Below are positions 1-8,784 of a stretch of 33,307 nucleotides of DNA, in pieces (position 1 is the stretch's first letter; each line of letters begins with the position of its first letter). This DNA comes from an uncultured Clostridia bacterium. GTDB taxonomy: Bacteria; Bacillota; Clostridia; Christensenellales; Pumilibacteraceae. The stretch spans positions 1 through 33,307 of the forward strand of contig CANPYH010000002.1 of assembly GCA_947588325.1 (NCBI GenBank), read 5' to 3'. The notes beneath the pieces were generated by a model, which was given only the letters and a program-made list of their open reading frames with translations, made no database searches and was not told the DNA's origin. Position numbers and translations under genes: made by a program.

Positions 1-146
1 ATAAGAATAAGCCGAGTAATCCGACAGACCCGAACGAGGGAGATGAGGGCACGGGCAACCCCGCTCTTTGGCTGCTCACCCTGCTTGTTATCCCCGCCGT
101 GGGCATACCCGTAGGTGCGGTTATGTGGGTGAGAAAGAGGCGATAA
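1..146 (+). CDS. C-terminal end of a membrane-anchored surface protein (partial)
   Basis: The window opens inside a gene. Reading from base 3, about 47 codons run to a TAA at 144-146. The visible tail is an Asn/Pro/Asp/Glu-rich spacer (PSNPTDPNEGDEGTGNP), then one hydrophobic helix (residues beginning ALWLLTLLVIPAV), then a short basic tail MWVRKRR. This is the layout of a C-terminal membrane anchor of a Gram-positive cell-surface protein. No clear LPXTG motif precedes the helix, so plain membrane retention, a variant sorting signal or another anchor are all possible. The body of the protein lies outside the window and its function cannot be stated. Confidence 0.75.
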   Translation, partial: KNKPSNPTDPNEGDEGTGNPALWLLTLLVIPAVGIPVGAVMWVRKRR

Positions 147-306
147 GAGAAGGCGCGGTACTCTTCGCCGCGCTTGAGCTTCGGAGCGGGAAAAAGGTTT
201 TGATTGATATATTCTCGCTTGATAGGTAGATAATTTCTACTCGTGCCTTGGGAAAATGACAATCCCCGCTTTTCGAGTAAACCATTGCTTTTCGAGTAAC
301 TAACAT

Positions 307-510
307 TGACAATCCCCTCAGGCGGACTTCGTCCGCCAGCCCCCCTCGACTTCGGGCGGCCCACCTGCTACCCAAGTTTTCGTGTTTATATCCAACAATC
401 TTGTAACGCTACAAGTTAGGTAACATATTCCCCCGAATAGCGGGGCGCGAACGTGGCCGCCCTTAGTAAGAGGGGCTGGCACGGCGTAGCCGTGACTGAG
501 GGGATTGTCA
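307..510. repeat. Composite E element with 15-bp terminal inverted repeats
   Basis: The element begins TGACAATCCCCTCAG (307-321) and ends with its exact reverse complement CTGAGGGGATTGTCA (496-510). Next to each end lies a small variable hairpin: CGGACTTCGTCCG on the left, CACGGCGTAGCCGTG on the right. Then comes a conserved block (cccctcgacttcgggcggcc on the left, ggccgcccttagtaagagggg on the right). The interior (acctgctaccc, ccaacaatcttgtaa, acaagtta, ccccgaa..gcgggg) is shared with the element at 24864-25114. It has no coding capacity and resembles a MITE-like or REP-like palindromic element. Confidence 0.8.
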
Positions 511-581
511 TATAATCAATACACGTTAAGTAATATATTATCCGATAAGCAAAAATCGTAATATCAAACTATCCTATTGAA

Positions 582-615
582 AAGGCACGCGTTGCAAAAT
601 TGCAACGCGTGCCTT
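582..615 (-). terminator. Perfect hairpin, probable terminator of the GH10 operon
   Basis: A 16-bp perfect stem (582-597 with 600-615) and a 2-nt loop. Read on the minus strand the stem is followed by TTTT, so it can act as an intrinsic terminator for transcripts arriving from the xylanase gene about 370 nt upstream. The same pattern (cctattg.aaaaggcac..gtgcc) recurs at 8730-8753 downstream of tmk. Confidence 0.55.
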
Positions 616-711
616 GATGTTTAATTTATCCTTTTGCACAAGCCCGAAACGAACCGATATGAGAGCGGCGGAGAGGTGCGCGACATGCCCACCTATTATG
701 CTCCCAGCCAA

Positions 712-769
712 GACAATCCCCTCAGTCACCTTCGGTGACAGCCCCCCCCTCGACTTCGAGCGGCCCACA
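712..769. repeat. E element, left arm only
   Basis: GACAATCCCCTCAG is followed by the small hairpin TCACCTTCGGTGA and the conserved block ending cgacttcgagcggcccac. There is no matching right arm. R2 copy A lies about 95 bp downstream, and the same E-then-R2 order is seen at 9638-9893. Confidence 0.75.
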
Positions 770-862
770 TCTTGCGCCTGACTTGTCGCGCTATTCTATC
801 TTTCGGGGCGGCCAGACATAAAATAAATCTTCTTACACAAGCCTGGAACGAGCCGATATGTA

Positions 863-987
863 GAAGGCACAGAGTACCGCTCAGACGTGCGGGAGAGGTT
901 ATTTCGACACAGGAGTTTACTAAAAACGTAAATGACTGTGTCGAAAATGTTCTCGGCTCGCGCGTATCAGCGGGGCTATGTGACTTC
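863..987 (-). repeat. R2 structured repeat, copy A
   Basis: A 125-bp imperfect palindrome. The outer stem pairs gaaggcacagag with ctatgtgacttc and continues with CGCT/AGCG. The inner stem pairs TTTCGACACAG with CTGTGTCGAAA around a loop containing agtttac/gtaaat. It is nearly identical to copy B (9768-9893) and folds the same way as the divergent copy C (24655-24782). It ends exactly one base before the xylanase stop codon (TAA on the minus strand, 988-990), so in the mRNA it would be the immediate 3' UTR structure of that gene. Confidence 0.75.
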
Positions 988-2154
988 TTACAAAGAGATT
1001 ATCTCATAATACGCTCTCTTCGGCTGCAAATCGCGGGAGAAGATGAGGGGGTACTCGGTATGAATGGAGGTGGAGGCGTAGGTGTGATCGTCGGCGACGC
1101 CCCAGGTGGTTACGTTGGAAACGCGGCCGTGGCCCGCTGCGGTGGGCGCGGAGTACTTGCGGCAAACGCGGAAGATATCGGCGTACATCTCCCCCTGCGC
1201 AATCTCGACTTCGAGGGGGAGTCCGTCAAACGCCTGCGTGGAGCCATTGTAGGGATAGACCTGAATGTCCAGCTCGGTTATGTGCACGTCCAGCCCCATA
1301 TCGGTAAAGGTACGCACGGAGTCCTCAAAGTCCGCCATAAACGCGTCCCTGTCCGCCTCGTATTGCGGCAGACGGTAGTGCGCTTGCATGCCTATGCCGT
1401 CGATAGCGATACCGTCGGCACGCAGCATTTCAACGAGCTTGACGACAGCCTGTCTTTTGAGCGGGTTATTGAGCGTGTAGTCGTTATAGAACAGTTTAAC
1501 GTCGTCGCCGAGGGACTTACGCACCTGATCTGCCGTGCGGAACGCCTCTTTGATAAAGTCCACGCCGCACAGCCCGTACCAATCGAGGGAGTTGTCCCCG
1601 CTCGCCTCGCTGCCCCTGCGCCATATGTCCCCCGAATCGAGCTGGGCCTGGCTGATATTGCCGTGCAAAGCCTCGTTGCATACGTCCCAAACGTACAACT
1701 CGCCCTTAAAGTGCGTCATAACGTCGGTAATGTGCTTTCTTAATATCTCCAGCGCCGACTCTTTGGTCAGCTCTTTTTGCGTGAGCCAGGGCGGCAGAGA
1801 CTTGTACCACACAAGGCAATGCCCGCGCACTTCGGTGTTGTGCTCCTTCGCCCAGGATACCAGACTGTCCCCCGCGCCGAAGGAATATTGCCCCTCTTCG
1901 GGCTCGACAAACCGCCACTTCATCTCGTTTTCGGCGGTGATACTGTTAAAGTGGTGCATAAGCCCCGCTTTGTCGTACCGATTGATATTGCCCGTCAATA
2001 CCGCCGCGCCGACCGAAAAGTTATCCTTGTACTCGTCGCATATGTAGCCGTTATCCGTAAACGTCTCAGGCGAACAAGCCGTTGCGCCCGCCCCGATAAC
2101 GAAGCAAAGCACAACGGCTATTACGCAAACTATTGTTTTTAAGGCTCGCCGCAC
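988..2154 (-). CDS. GH10 endo-1,4-beta-xylanase, lipoprotein
   Basis: A 388-residue glycoside hydrolase family 10 enzyme, expected to cleave internal beta-1,4-xylosidic bonds of xylan outside the cell. Residues 1-27 are a signal peptide with a lipobox-like ATAC (Cys27), so it is probably membrane tethered. The family hallmarks are present: TAENEMKW (about 73-80), RGHCLVWY (110-117), the acid/base Glu161 in WDVCNEA, the nucleophile Glu294 in HITELDIQ, and the late WGVADDHTY motif. It is full length for a single catalytic domain. It begins with GTG, with AGAGGTGG about eight bases upstream, and lies only three bases after the stop of the giant repeat lipoprotein, so the two are almost certainly co-transcribed. 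The stop codon abuts repeat R2. Confidence 0.95.
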   Translation of the reverse strand: MRRALKTIVCVIAVVLCFVIGAGATACSPETFTDNGYICDEYKDNFSVGAAVLTGNINRYDKAGLMHHFNSITAENEMKWRFVEPEEGQYSFGAGDSLVSWAKEHNTEVRGHCLVWYKSLPPWLTQKELTKESALEILRKHITDVMTHFKGELYVWDVCNEALHGNISQAQLDSGDIWRRGSEASGDNSLDWYGLCGVDFIKEAFRTADQVRKSLGDDVKLFYNDYTLNNPLKRQAVVKLVEMLRADGIAIDGIGMQAHYRLPQYEADRDAFMADFEDSVRTFTDMGLDVHITELDIQVYPYNGSTQAFDGLPLEVEIAQGEMYADIFRVCRKYSAPTAAGHGRVSNVTTWGVADDHTYASTSIHTEYPLIFSRDLQPKRAYYEIISL

Positions 2155-2157
2155 TAA

Positions 2158-5100
2158 TTAAACCACCTCTGTAAAGGATATGTCGGTAATTGTTACGGTG
2201 AAGGGCTCCTCAACAGAAGCGGTATATCCCTTGAGTTGTAAATTGAACGGATTTCCGTCTTGTACCGTACCTGTATAAGTCAAAGTTCTGGTCAATTCGT
2301 CGGCTGTAAAATCAGTAAGGCGTTGATTACTTGTAGAATAAACTATTCTGAAGTTCGAAGGGAACGAGGATATAGTTATTTTCATCGAAACCTTATACTT
2401 CTTGCCAATCGCAAAATGAGGTTGAATTTTAAGTCGCGTTTTACCGTCATCGGAACCATTTTCCGAAGTATACGATATAGTCAATGTGCCGTTGTCGAAT
2501 TTAGGCGTTTCGGCATAATTGACGCCGCCCGGATCTGCATAGTACCATTTCCCGGGATTTGCACAAGCAATACCGTCATTATTATAAGATTGTTCGAGAT
2601 CATATGTGGTCGGTATCTCGACTACGCGTTTCTCAACCTTAATATTCTCAATAAGTATGCTTACGCCGTTATAGTCTGTGGTCGGATCAGTAACCTTATG
2701 GGATCTGATAGCAAACGTCTCTTTGTATGTCATTGTGCCTTCGTAGGTCACGCTCTTTTTTGAATTTGCCGTAAGCGAGATATATGCCAAATAAGGTTTA
2801 TCCCAAATAAGATTTGACGAAGACGCCTTAAGTCCGGGTTCCCCAATGCGAAGTTGTATATTTGCAGAAGCCGTAATGTCCATTGTTATCTTGTACGTCG
2901 TCGTGCCGTCGTCAAAGCCAGGCTGATAGCGGAAGTAGAAGTAGTTATCCGTTGCGGGCACTCCATACTCGTTAAAGGTTACACCAATGGAATCACCCTT
3001 TGTCGCACTCTTCTTGATCCAAGGCTCGGTGGTATAGGAGACGACCGTCTTGCTGTCCGTGCCGTAAGTCCATACTCCAGGCGTTTTCCTTGTGTCCGTG
3101 GCACTTTTATTCTCAAGCGGGGTAGCTTCGGGCTCGGGCTCAACTACGCGCTTTTCAAACTTAATATTCTCAACAAGTATGCTTGCTCCGTTTAAGGTTG
3201 TCGTATCTCCTTTAAGCGTATGGGTCTTGATGGAGAATGGATCCTGATTATTCATAGTGCCTTCATACGTTATTGTCAAGGGCTGGTTTGCCGTGAGGTT
3301 CTTGTATAACATATAGGTGCCACTGTAATCAAGGTCTACCCCGTCAGCCTTAAACCCAGGTTCGCCAACGCGAATTTGCATGTCTACGGAAGCGGTGACT
3401 GTTACGGTCGCGGTGTAAGTCGTTGTGCCGTCGTCAAACTTGGGTTGATAGCGGAAGTAGAAGTATTTTTGTGCGGTAATAGCACTTCCCTCATAAGTGT
3501 CAAATGTTACGCCGAGGGAATCGCCCTTTTCGGGATCTGTTTTAATCCAAGGCAATACGGAGTAAGTTATATACGTTACCTCACCTTGTGTTTCATCTGC
3601 GGAATAAACCCATGTTCCAGCCGCGCTTATTGCGCCCGCTCTATCTGTTTTCTTAAGCGGGGTCGCTTCGGGCTCGGGCTCTATGGTGCGCTCGGTAATC
3701 GAGATATCCGTCAAAACTATGCTTGCGCCGTTGAGGTTCTTAACCCCCTCGCCGAGCGCGTCGATTCTGATCGAGAACGGCTCTTTAGTCGATATTGTAC
3801 CGTCATAGTTAATCGCCGTCGCATTGCCTGCGGTTACAGTCTGTTTGGTGATATACTTGTCGCCGTATCCGTCCGTGCCCTCTGCAGGCTGACCGAAACG
3901 AACGGTAGCGTCAACGCTGACTGTGAGCATGAAGCTGATATTATAAGTAGCGGTCTCGGATTCGAACTTCGGCTGAATGCGGAAGTAGAAGTAATTATCC
4001 GTAGCGGGTACGGCGCCCTTGTTAAACATTACGCCCAAGGAATTATCCTTGCTCCAAGGCGCTATAATGAAGTTAATATTGGAGCCGTCGCCGTCGGCGT
4101 GGTAGAACCACTGTCCCGCATTGTCCATAGTTTGACCGTTCTGTTTATCTTCGAGCGGCGCGGTGCCGGGAATAGTTGCCGTAAAGGTTATGTTTTCTAT
4201 TTTGATTTCCAGACCGTCGAGGACTTCGACGCCTGCCGCGGCATGGTTAATGCCGATGGACAGAGGCTCGGTCGGGGTAACCTTGCCGCTGAACTTAACG
4301 GTCTGCGCCTCGTTCGCGGTAATGTGGGGATAGATATAATTGCTTCCGCCGTAGTCCGCGCTGCCGTCCGCCTTAACCCCCGCCTGTCCTACGCGAAGAT
4401 CCAGATCCTCGGTGGCGGTGATGGTAAAGGATACGGTGTAAGTCGCTCCCTCTCCGAATGCGGGTTGCATACGGAAGGAGAATTTGTTGTCTATGATGGG
4501 TCCCTTGTATTGGTAGGTTTTGAAGGTAACGCCAAGGCTGTCCTCCTTAAACCACGGCTTGGTGGAGTATTCAACCGCCGTCTCCTCATTACTTACCATG
4601 TAGTGCCAATTGCCCGCGTCTGCCATAATGGTGTCGCGGTCGGCAAGGGTTATCGCCTCGCTTCCCTCGGGAACAGTAGGCTCCTCGGGCTCGGGCTCAA
4701 CCGTTCTTGCGGTGATCGTGAACTCCTCGACAAGAATGGATACGCCGTTAAGGTTTGCCGTGCCTTCGCCGAGAGACTGTATTCTGATCGAGAAGGGCTC
4801 ACGGGTGGATATCGTACCGTCATAGTTTATCGCGGTTTTCTCGCCCGCTACAACGTCCTGGGTAGACATGTATGCGGCGCCGTATCCGTCCGCGCCCTCT
4901 GCGGGCTGACCGAAACGAATGGTAACGTTCGCGCTCACGGTCACCATAAAGCTGACGTGATAGGTGGTCGTGCCGTCGTCAAACTTGGGCTGGTAACGGA
5001 AATAGAAGTATTTGCCGTCGGCGGGTGCGCTGTATTGGTTAAACGTAGCGCCCATAGATTCGGCGTTATCGCCCATCTTCCAAGGCTCTATGTCAAAGGA

Positions 5101-8100
5101 TATGCCGCCGTCCACATGATAGAACCACTGCCCTGCTGCCCCCATTACGTCCGCATTGCCCTTCTTTTCGAGAGGAACACTGCCCTCTGGTGCGGAAGGC
5201 TTGGGAGCGACGGTGCGCTTTTCGAACTTGATGTTCTGAACAAGTATGGTTGCGCCGTCAAAGGTCTGCGCGCCGTTCTGAAGCGTGTTGGTGCGGATTG
5301 TAAACGGCTCCTGATCGCCGATCGTTCCCTCGAATGTTACGTCCATGGGCACATTGGCTTTGAGCACAGGATATTGCATTCCGTATGCGCCGCCGTATTG
5401 CCATTTACCGTCGGCATATATAGGTGCGCCGACGCGGAGCTGTATGTCAACGGTGGAGGTAATCGTCAGGGTTGCGGTGTAAGTCGTCGTGCCGTCGTCA
5501 AAGCTCGGCTGATAGCTGAAGTAGAAGAAGTTATTCGTCGCGGGTACGCCGTACTTGTCGAAGGTAACGCCGAGGCTGTCGCCCTTAACCCAAGGTTCGG
5601 TGGCGAAAGTCATGGTCGTTCCCTCGTTATCCGCCTCATAAGTCCAGACGCCCGAAGTGTTTACCGCCGTCTTTCTGTTTTGCGCTTCGAGCTTGGTGCT
5701 GCCCTCGGGCGCTTCGGGATCGGGGGGAGCTACGACTTCGACCTTGGTGAAGGAGATATCCGAAACGGTGATAGTGAAAGGCTGTTCCTTCATAAAGCCT
5801 TTGGGCTGTACATAGAAGGGCGTTTCGCCGTCGACTTCGGTCTCATAGTCTATGGTAGCGGAGAGGTTTTCGCCGAAGGAGAGGGTCTTGCCTTCCACGC
5901 CGTATATTACTCTGAAGCCCTTTTCCGTGTTCTCGGTCGCGACGCTCGAGACGGTAACGGTCATGTGCGCCTTATACTTGGTACCGACGGGGAACGCGGG
6001 CTGATAGCGAAGCTGGATAGTGTTGCTTTCGGTGTCCGCTACGGAGGTGAAGGACAAACTTGCCGCACCGTCCGCATATTTGGGCGTTTCCGCCAAGGTG
6101 TACGCCTCGCCCGCGGTGCCGTCAGCGGTGTAATACCACTTGCCGGGATCGCCGCAAACGGTTTTCTTGTCAGCCTTTGTAAGGTCATATCCCGTGGTAG
6201 GCTCGGGCTCGGGCGTGACGGTGCGCTCCTCGAACTCAATACCCGTTACAAGGAACTCGACGCCATCGAGGCTCTCGACGCCTTCGCCGAGCGCGTCGAT
6301 CTTGATCGAGAAGGGCTCGTTTGTCGAGGTTGTGCCGTCGTACGACACTTCGGCGGGCTCGTCTGCCGTAAGGTCGGTGGACTTAAAGCCCTCGCCCGGC
6401 TGACCGTAACGAACGGTTACGTTCGCGCCGACCTTAACCGTGAAGGTCGCGGTGTAGTTCTGGAATTCGGGCTGGTAGCGGAAGTAGAAATCATTCATGC
6501 TTTCATCACCCTGGTCACCGGGTTTGCCGTAAGTGCCGAAGGTTACACCGACGGTGTCGCCCTCGCCCCAGGGACGCTCGGAATATGCCGCCGAGACATC
6601 CTTATCCGCGAAGTAGTACCAAACGCCGGGATCATTGATGGTCTCGCTGTTAGTTCTCTTTTCGAGGGAGTGCTTAACATTGGGGTCGACTTCGGTCTTT
6701 TCGTAGCTGAACTCGCTGACCGAAACGGTTATGGGCGCGCCCTCTGTCGCAAATATTTCGATATGGAAAGGATCCGATCCGGACAATACGCTGCTTGCCG
6801 TTATGGATATATCCTCGTTTGCCGCAAGCTCGTTAAATCTCGTCCTTACCGCGTCGGTGCCTACGTCAATGTTGGCAGGTGCGGTGAGACGAATCTTGAA
6901 GGTTGCGGTGTAGTGCGTGCCGTAACCGTCCTCGAGCCAAGGCTGATAGCGGAGCTGATAGTGCTTGCCCGCGGTTATATTGTTAAGTTCGAGAGTTGCC
7001 GTGCCGTCGGCGTATGCCGCGCTTACAACTTCTCCCTGACCCTTGCCTTCGCCGCTGTCCACCATGTAGAACCACTTATCGGGGTGCTTGACGGTATCCG
7101 CCTTGCCCGCCCAGGTCATTTCATACTCGTCGCCGGGCTGTTCGGGCTCGGGCTGTTCGGGCTCGGGCTCGGGTTCGGGCTGAGGCTCAACGTCACCCGG
7201 CTGGCGGGGACGGAAGGAGATATCCGACATCTCGAAGGACGCGCCCGCAAGACCGGGATCTGCTGTGCGGGGTCCGATATGGAAGGGCTCTGCGTCGGTG
7301 ATCGTACCGAAGTAGGTTACTTCTTTGGACTGACCTGCCGTGACGGTGGTGGATCTGAGCGTGGAGGTGTCTTTGTTCGTGGTGTTATTACCCTCGGCGT
7401 CCTTCTTCCAAGCGGGCTGACCGTAGTTGATTTGTCCGCCGACGCTCATGGTAAGCGTGAAGGTCATGACATATTGACCCTCGTCGTTAGCCTGATCCGC
7501 CGTCGGCTGGTAACGGAAGTAGAAGTATTGATTCCGCTCAAGCGTGTTATATGCGTCGAAGGTTACGCCGACAGCATTGCCGCCGTACCAAGGCGACTGC
7601 TTGAAGCTGATGTTGCTGACGGAGCCGTCGTTGAAGTAGTACCAAACACCGGGAGACTGCATAACTGCGGCATTTTGCGCCTTCTCGAGTTTGCACCAGT
7701 CCTCGGGCCTTGACGGCGAGATGACGTGGACGGTGCAGGTGGCGGTCGTCGCGCCGCGCTGTGCGGTTATGATGACGTCGCCGATATTATCCCCGACCGC
7801 GGTGACTACGCCGCCAGATACCGTCGCAATGGTGACGTCGGAGGACTTCCAGGTCACGGTTCCGCCGTCCGATGATGTCGCCGTCAGCGTTATCTGCTGC
7901 TCGCCCTCGTCGAGGTTAATAGTCGCCTCTGTCTGGGAGATTGTTATCGTTCGGGTAAGTACCGTGATTTCGCAAGTAGCGGACTCGCCGTTCGAGGTCG
8001 TCGCGGTTATGGTAGCCGAGCCTTCGCCTACCGCCGTGACTGTGCCGTTACGAACGGTGGCGACTTTACTGTCGCTCGTATCCCACGTTACCTCTACCCC

Positions 8101-8268
8101 CCCCCCTACGTTTGCGGTGAGGCGGTATGTGTCGCCTACGTACATCGTGCGCTCGGTCTGGTTCAATGTTATCCCGCCGCCGCATGCAGAAAAAGTAGCA
8201 AGCACCAGCGAGAATGACAGGAGAACAGCGAGTACGATGACAATTGCCGATTTTTTGGAAACTCTCAT
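2158..8268 (-). CDS. Giant lipoprotein: two Big_2 domains plus eleven tandem modules of unknown family
   Basis: A 2036-residue exported protein. The N-terminus is a signal peptide ending in FSAC (Cys29), so it is a likely lipoprotein. Two bacterial Ig-like Big_2 domains follow (about 33-103 and 107-183), recognisable from the TWxSSDxxVATV..G.VTAVG pattern. The rest is eleven modules of 150-180 residues, with leading aromatic motifs (W[YFTHV]Y) near residues 209, 398, 549, 709, 874, 1048, 1221, 1388, 1551, 1731 and 1904. Most carry PGxWYYxxDG, FYFRYQPxFDDGTTTY, a beta-rich core ending IRxGxP, and exit strands FxIRxxxLGEG..LNGxSILVENI. Pro/Glu linkers join several (for example about 359-378). 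I do not recognise the module. The aromatic content, beta pattern and tight coupling to a GH10 xylanase suggest carbohydrate binding (inference). The start has AAGGAGG at 8274-8280. Confidence 0.85.
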   Translation of the reverse strand: MRVSKKSAIVIVLAVLLSFSLVLATFSACGGGITLNQTERTMYVGDTYRLTANVGGGVEVTWDTSDSKVATVRNGTVTAVGEGSATITATTSNGESATCEITVLTRTITISQTEATINLDEGEQQITLTATSSDGGTVTWKSSDVTIATVSGGVVTAVGDNIGDVIITAQRGATTATCTVHVISPSRPEDWCKLEKAQNAAVMQSPGVWYYFNDGSVSNISFKQSPWYGGNAVGVTFDAYNTLERNQYFYFRYQPTADQANDEGQYVMTFTLTMSVGGQINYGQPAWKKDAEGNNTTNKDTSTLRSTTVTAGQSKEVTYFGTITDAEPFHIGPRTADPGLAGASFEMSDISFRPRQPGDVEPQPEPEPEPEQPEPEQPGDEYEMTWAGKADTVKHPDKWFYMVDSGEGKGQGEVVSAAYADGTATLELNNITAGKHYQLRYQPWLEDGYGTHYTATFKIRLTAPANIDVGTDAVRTRFNELAANEDISITASSVLSGSDPFHIEIFATEGAPITVSVSEFSYEKTEVDPNVKHSLEKRTNSETINDPGVWYYFADKDVSAAYSERPWGEGDTVGVTFGTYGKPGDQGDESMNDFYFRYQPEFQNYTATFTVKVGANVTVRYGQPGEGFKSTDLTADEPAEVSYDGTTSTNEPFSIKIDALGEGVESLDGVEFLVTGIEFEERTVTPEPEPTTGYDLTKADKKTVCGDPGKWYYTADGTAGEAYTLAETPKYADGAASLSFTSVADTESNTIQLRYQPAFPVGTKYKAHMTVTVSSVATENTEKGFRVIYGVEGKTLSFGENLSATIDYETEVDGETPFYVQPKGFMKEQPFTITVSDISFTKVEVVAPPDPEAPEGSTKLEAQNRKTAVNTSGVWTYEADNEGTTMTFATEPWVKGDSLGVTFDKYGVPATNNFFYFSYQPSFDDGTTTYTATLTITSTVDIQLRVGAPIYADGKWQYGGAYGMQYPVLKANVPMDVTFEGTIGDQEPFTIRTNTLQNGAQTFDGATILVQNIKFEKRTVAPKPSAPEGSVPLEKKGNADVMGAAGQWFYHVDGGISFDIEPWKMGDNAESMGATFNQYSAPADGKYFYFRYQPKFDDGTTTYHVSFMVTVSANVTIRFGQPAEGADGYGAAYMSTQDVVAGEKTAINYDGTISTREPFSIRIQSLGEGTANLNGVSILVEEFTITARTVEPEPEEPTVPEGSEAITLADRDTIMADAGNWHYMVSNEETAVEYSTKPWFKEDSLGVTFKTYQYKGPIIDNKFSFRMQPAFGEGATYTVSFTITATEDLDLRVGQAGVKADGSADYGGSNYIYPHITANEAQTVKFSGKVTPTEPLSIGINHAAAGVEVLDGLEIKIENITFTATIPGTAPLEDKQNGQTMDNAGQWFYHADGDGSNINFIIAPWSKDNSLGVMFNKGAVPATDNYFYFRIQPKFESETATYNISFMLTVSVDATVRFGQPAEGTDGYGDKYITKQTVTAGNATAINYDGTISTKEPFSIRIDALGEGVKNLNGASIVLTDISITERTIEPEPEATPLKKTDRAGAISAAGTWVYSADETQGEVTYITYSVLPWIKTDPEKGDSLGVTFDTYEGSAITAQKYFYFRYQPKFDDGTTTYTATVTVTASVDMQIRVGEPGFKADGVDLDYSGTYMLYKNLTANQPLTITYEGTMNNQDPFSIKTHTLKGDTTTLNGASILVENIKFEKRVVEPEPEATPLENKSATDTRKTPGVWTYGTDSKTVVSYTTEPWIKKSATKGDSIGVTFNEYGVPATDNYFYFRYQPGFDDGTTTYKITMDITASANIQLRIGEPGLKASSSNLIWDKPYLAYISLTANSKKSVTYEGTMTYKETFAIRSHKVTDPTTDYNGVSILIENIKVEKRVVEIPTTYDLEQSYNNDGIACANPGKWYYADPGGVNYAETPKFDNGTLTISYTSENGSDDGKTRLKIQPHFAIGKKYKVSMKITISSFPSNFRIVYSTSNQRLTDFTADELTRTLTYTGTVQDGNPFNLQLKGYTASVEEPFTVTITDISFTEVV

Positions 8269-8354
8269 ACTTTCCTCCTTTTATAGGGCGCTCCGCCTTC
8301 TGTTTTTCGCCGCTTTTCGCGGCAATTGCGGATTTTACCCCAATCTACGTATAC

Positions 8355-8363
8355 ATTATAACA
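8355..8363 (-). promoter_or_regulatory. Extended -10 promoter for the giant lipoprotein operon
   Basis: On the minus strand this reads TGTTATAAT, a perfect -10 hexamer with the TGn extension. No good -35 lies at 16-18 bp (TTGCAA sits 22 bp upstream), which fits extended -10 dependence. The implied 5' UTR is roughly 80 nt and contains the AAGGAGG site. Confidence 0.5.
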
Positions 8364-8624
8364 CATATTTTTCTTCTGTGTTTTGCAATTTTTACTTTGT
8401 TATATTGCAATGTTTATTTAGTTGCGGATAGACTTTCCATAAAGTATTTTACCGCAAAGTGAGTTAATATAAAATAGGTTATTGTATTTTATAGTAGTTG
8501 CAGCAATTCGCCCTTTGGTTGCCCGCAAACCACTCGCCGCGCTGGAGCTATGGGGTCGGAAAAAAGGATTTCATTCGGCATATCCTGCTATAGATAAATA
8601 ATTACTTTTCGAGTATTTAACATT

Positions 8625-8668
8625 GACAATCCCCTCAGGCGCAACAAGTTGCGCCTGAGGGGATTGTC
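8625..8668. repeat. E element collapsed to a perfect 21-bp-stem hairpin
   Basis: GACAATCCCCTCAGGCGCAAC at 8625-8645 is exactly reverse-complemented at 8648-8668, with a 2-base AA loop. The central gcgcaacaagttgcgc is identical to the small hairpin of the element at 24864, but here the conserved block and interior are missing and the two terminal repeats are directly fused. Confidence 0.85.
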
Positions 8669-8729
8669 TTGTTTGTTACCCGAAAAATAATTATTTGCTT
8701 TCGGGGATTGTCCCTTACCTATTGCAAAA

Positions 8730-8753
8730 GGCACTCTTGTGATGCAGAGTGCC
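8730..8753 (-). terminator. Intrinsic terminator of tmk
   Basis: GGCACTCT pairs with AGAGTGCC across an 8-nt loop. On the minus strand it is followed by TTTTGC. It lies about 30 bases beyond the tmk stop codon. Confidence 0.65.
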
Positions 8754-8784
8754 CTGAATGCGCGGATATATATATAATGATATT

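Larger units (their letters stand above)
147..987. other. Gene-free repeat-rich interval (841 bp)
   Basis: No credible gene is present. The interval holds a complete composite E element (307-510), a perfect 16-bp-stem hairpin (582-615), a truncated piece resembling the R2 flank (about 632-690, sharing the acaag..cgaaacgaaccgatat segment), an E left arm (712-769) and R2 copy A (863-987). Short reading frames here are repeat-derived and lack ribosome-binding sites. Confidence 0.8.
8269..8784. other. Intergenic interval: promoter of the giant-lipoprotein operon, E hairpin, tmk terminator
   Basis: No gene was found in these 516 bp. The left part is an AT-rich promoter and leader region for the giant lipoprotein. 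At about 8530-8600 is a stretch resembling the outer flank of R2 and E elements (cgccgcgct..agcta..gtcggaaaaaagg). The interval ends with the perfect E hairpin at 8625-8668 and the terminator hairpin at 8730-8753. Confidence 0.7.

Noticed and set aside
772-1743. A 323-codon plus-strand frame opposite the xylanase
   Set aside because: It starts in repeat DNA and runs antisense to a clear GH10 gene with intact catalytic residues; a shadow frame.
3376-7713. A 1445-codon open frame on the plus strand, antisense to the giant lipoprotein
   Set aside because: It mirrors the repeats of the minus-strand gene, has no ribosome site, no signal peptide and no recognisable domain. The minus-strand frame has Big_2 domains, a lipobox and AAGGAGG.
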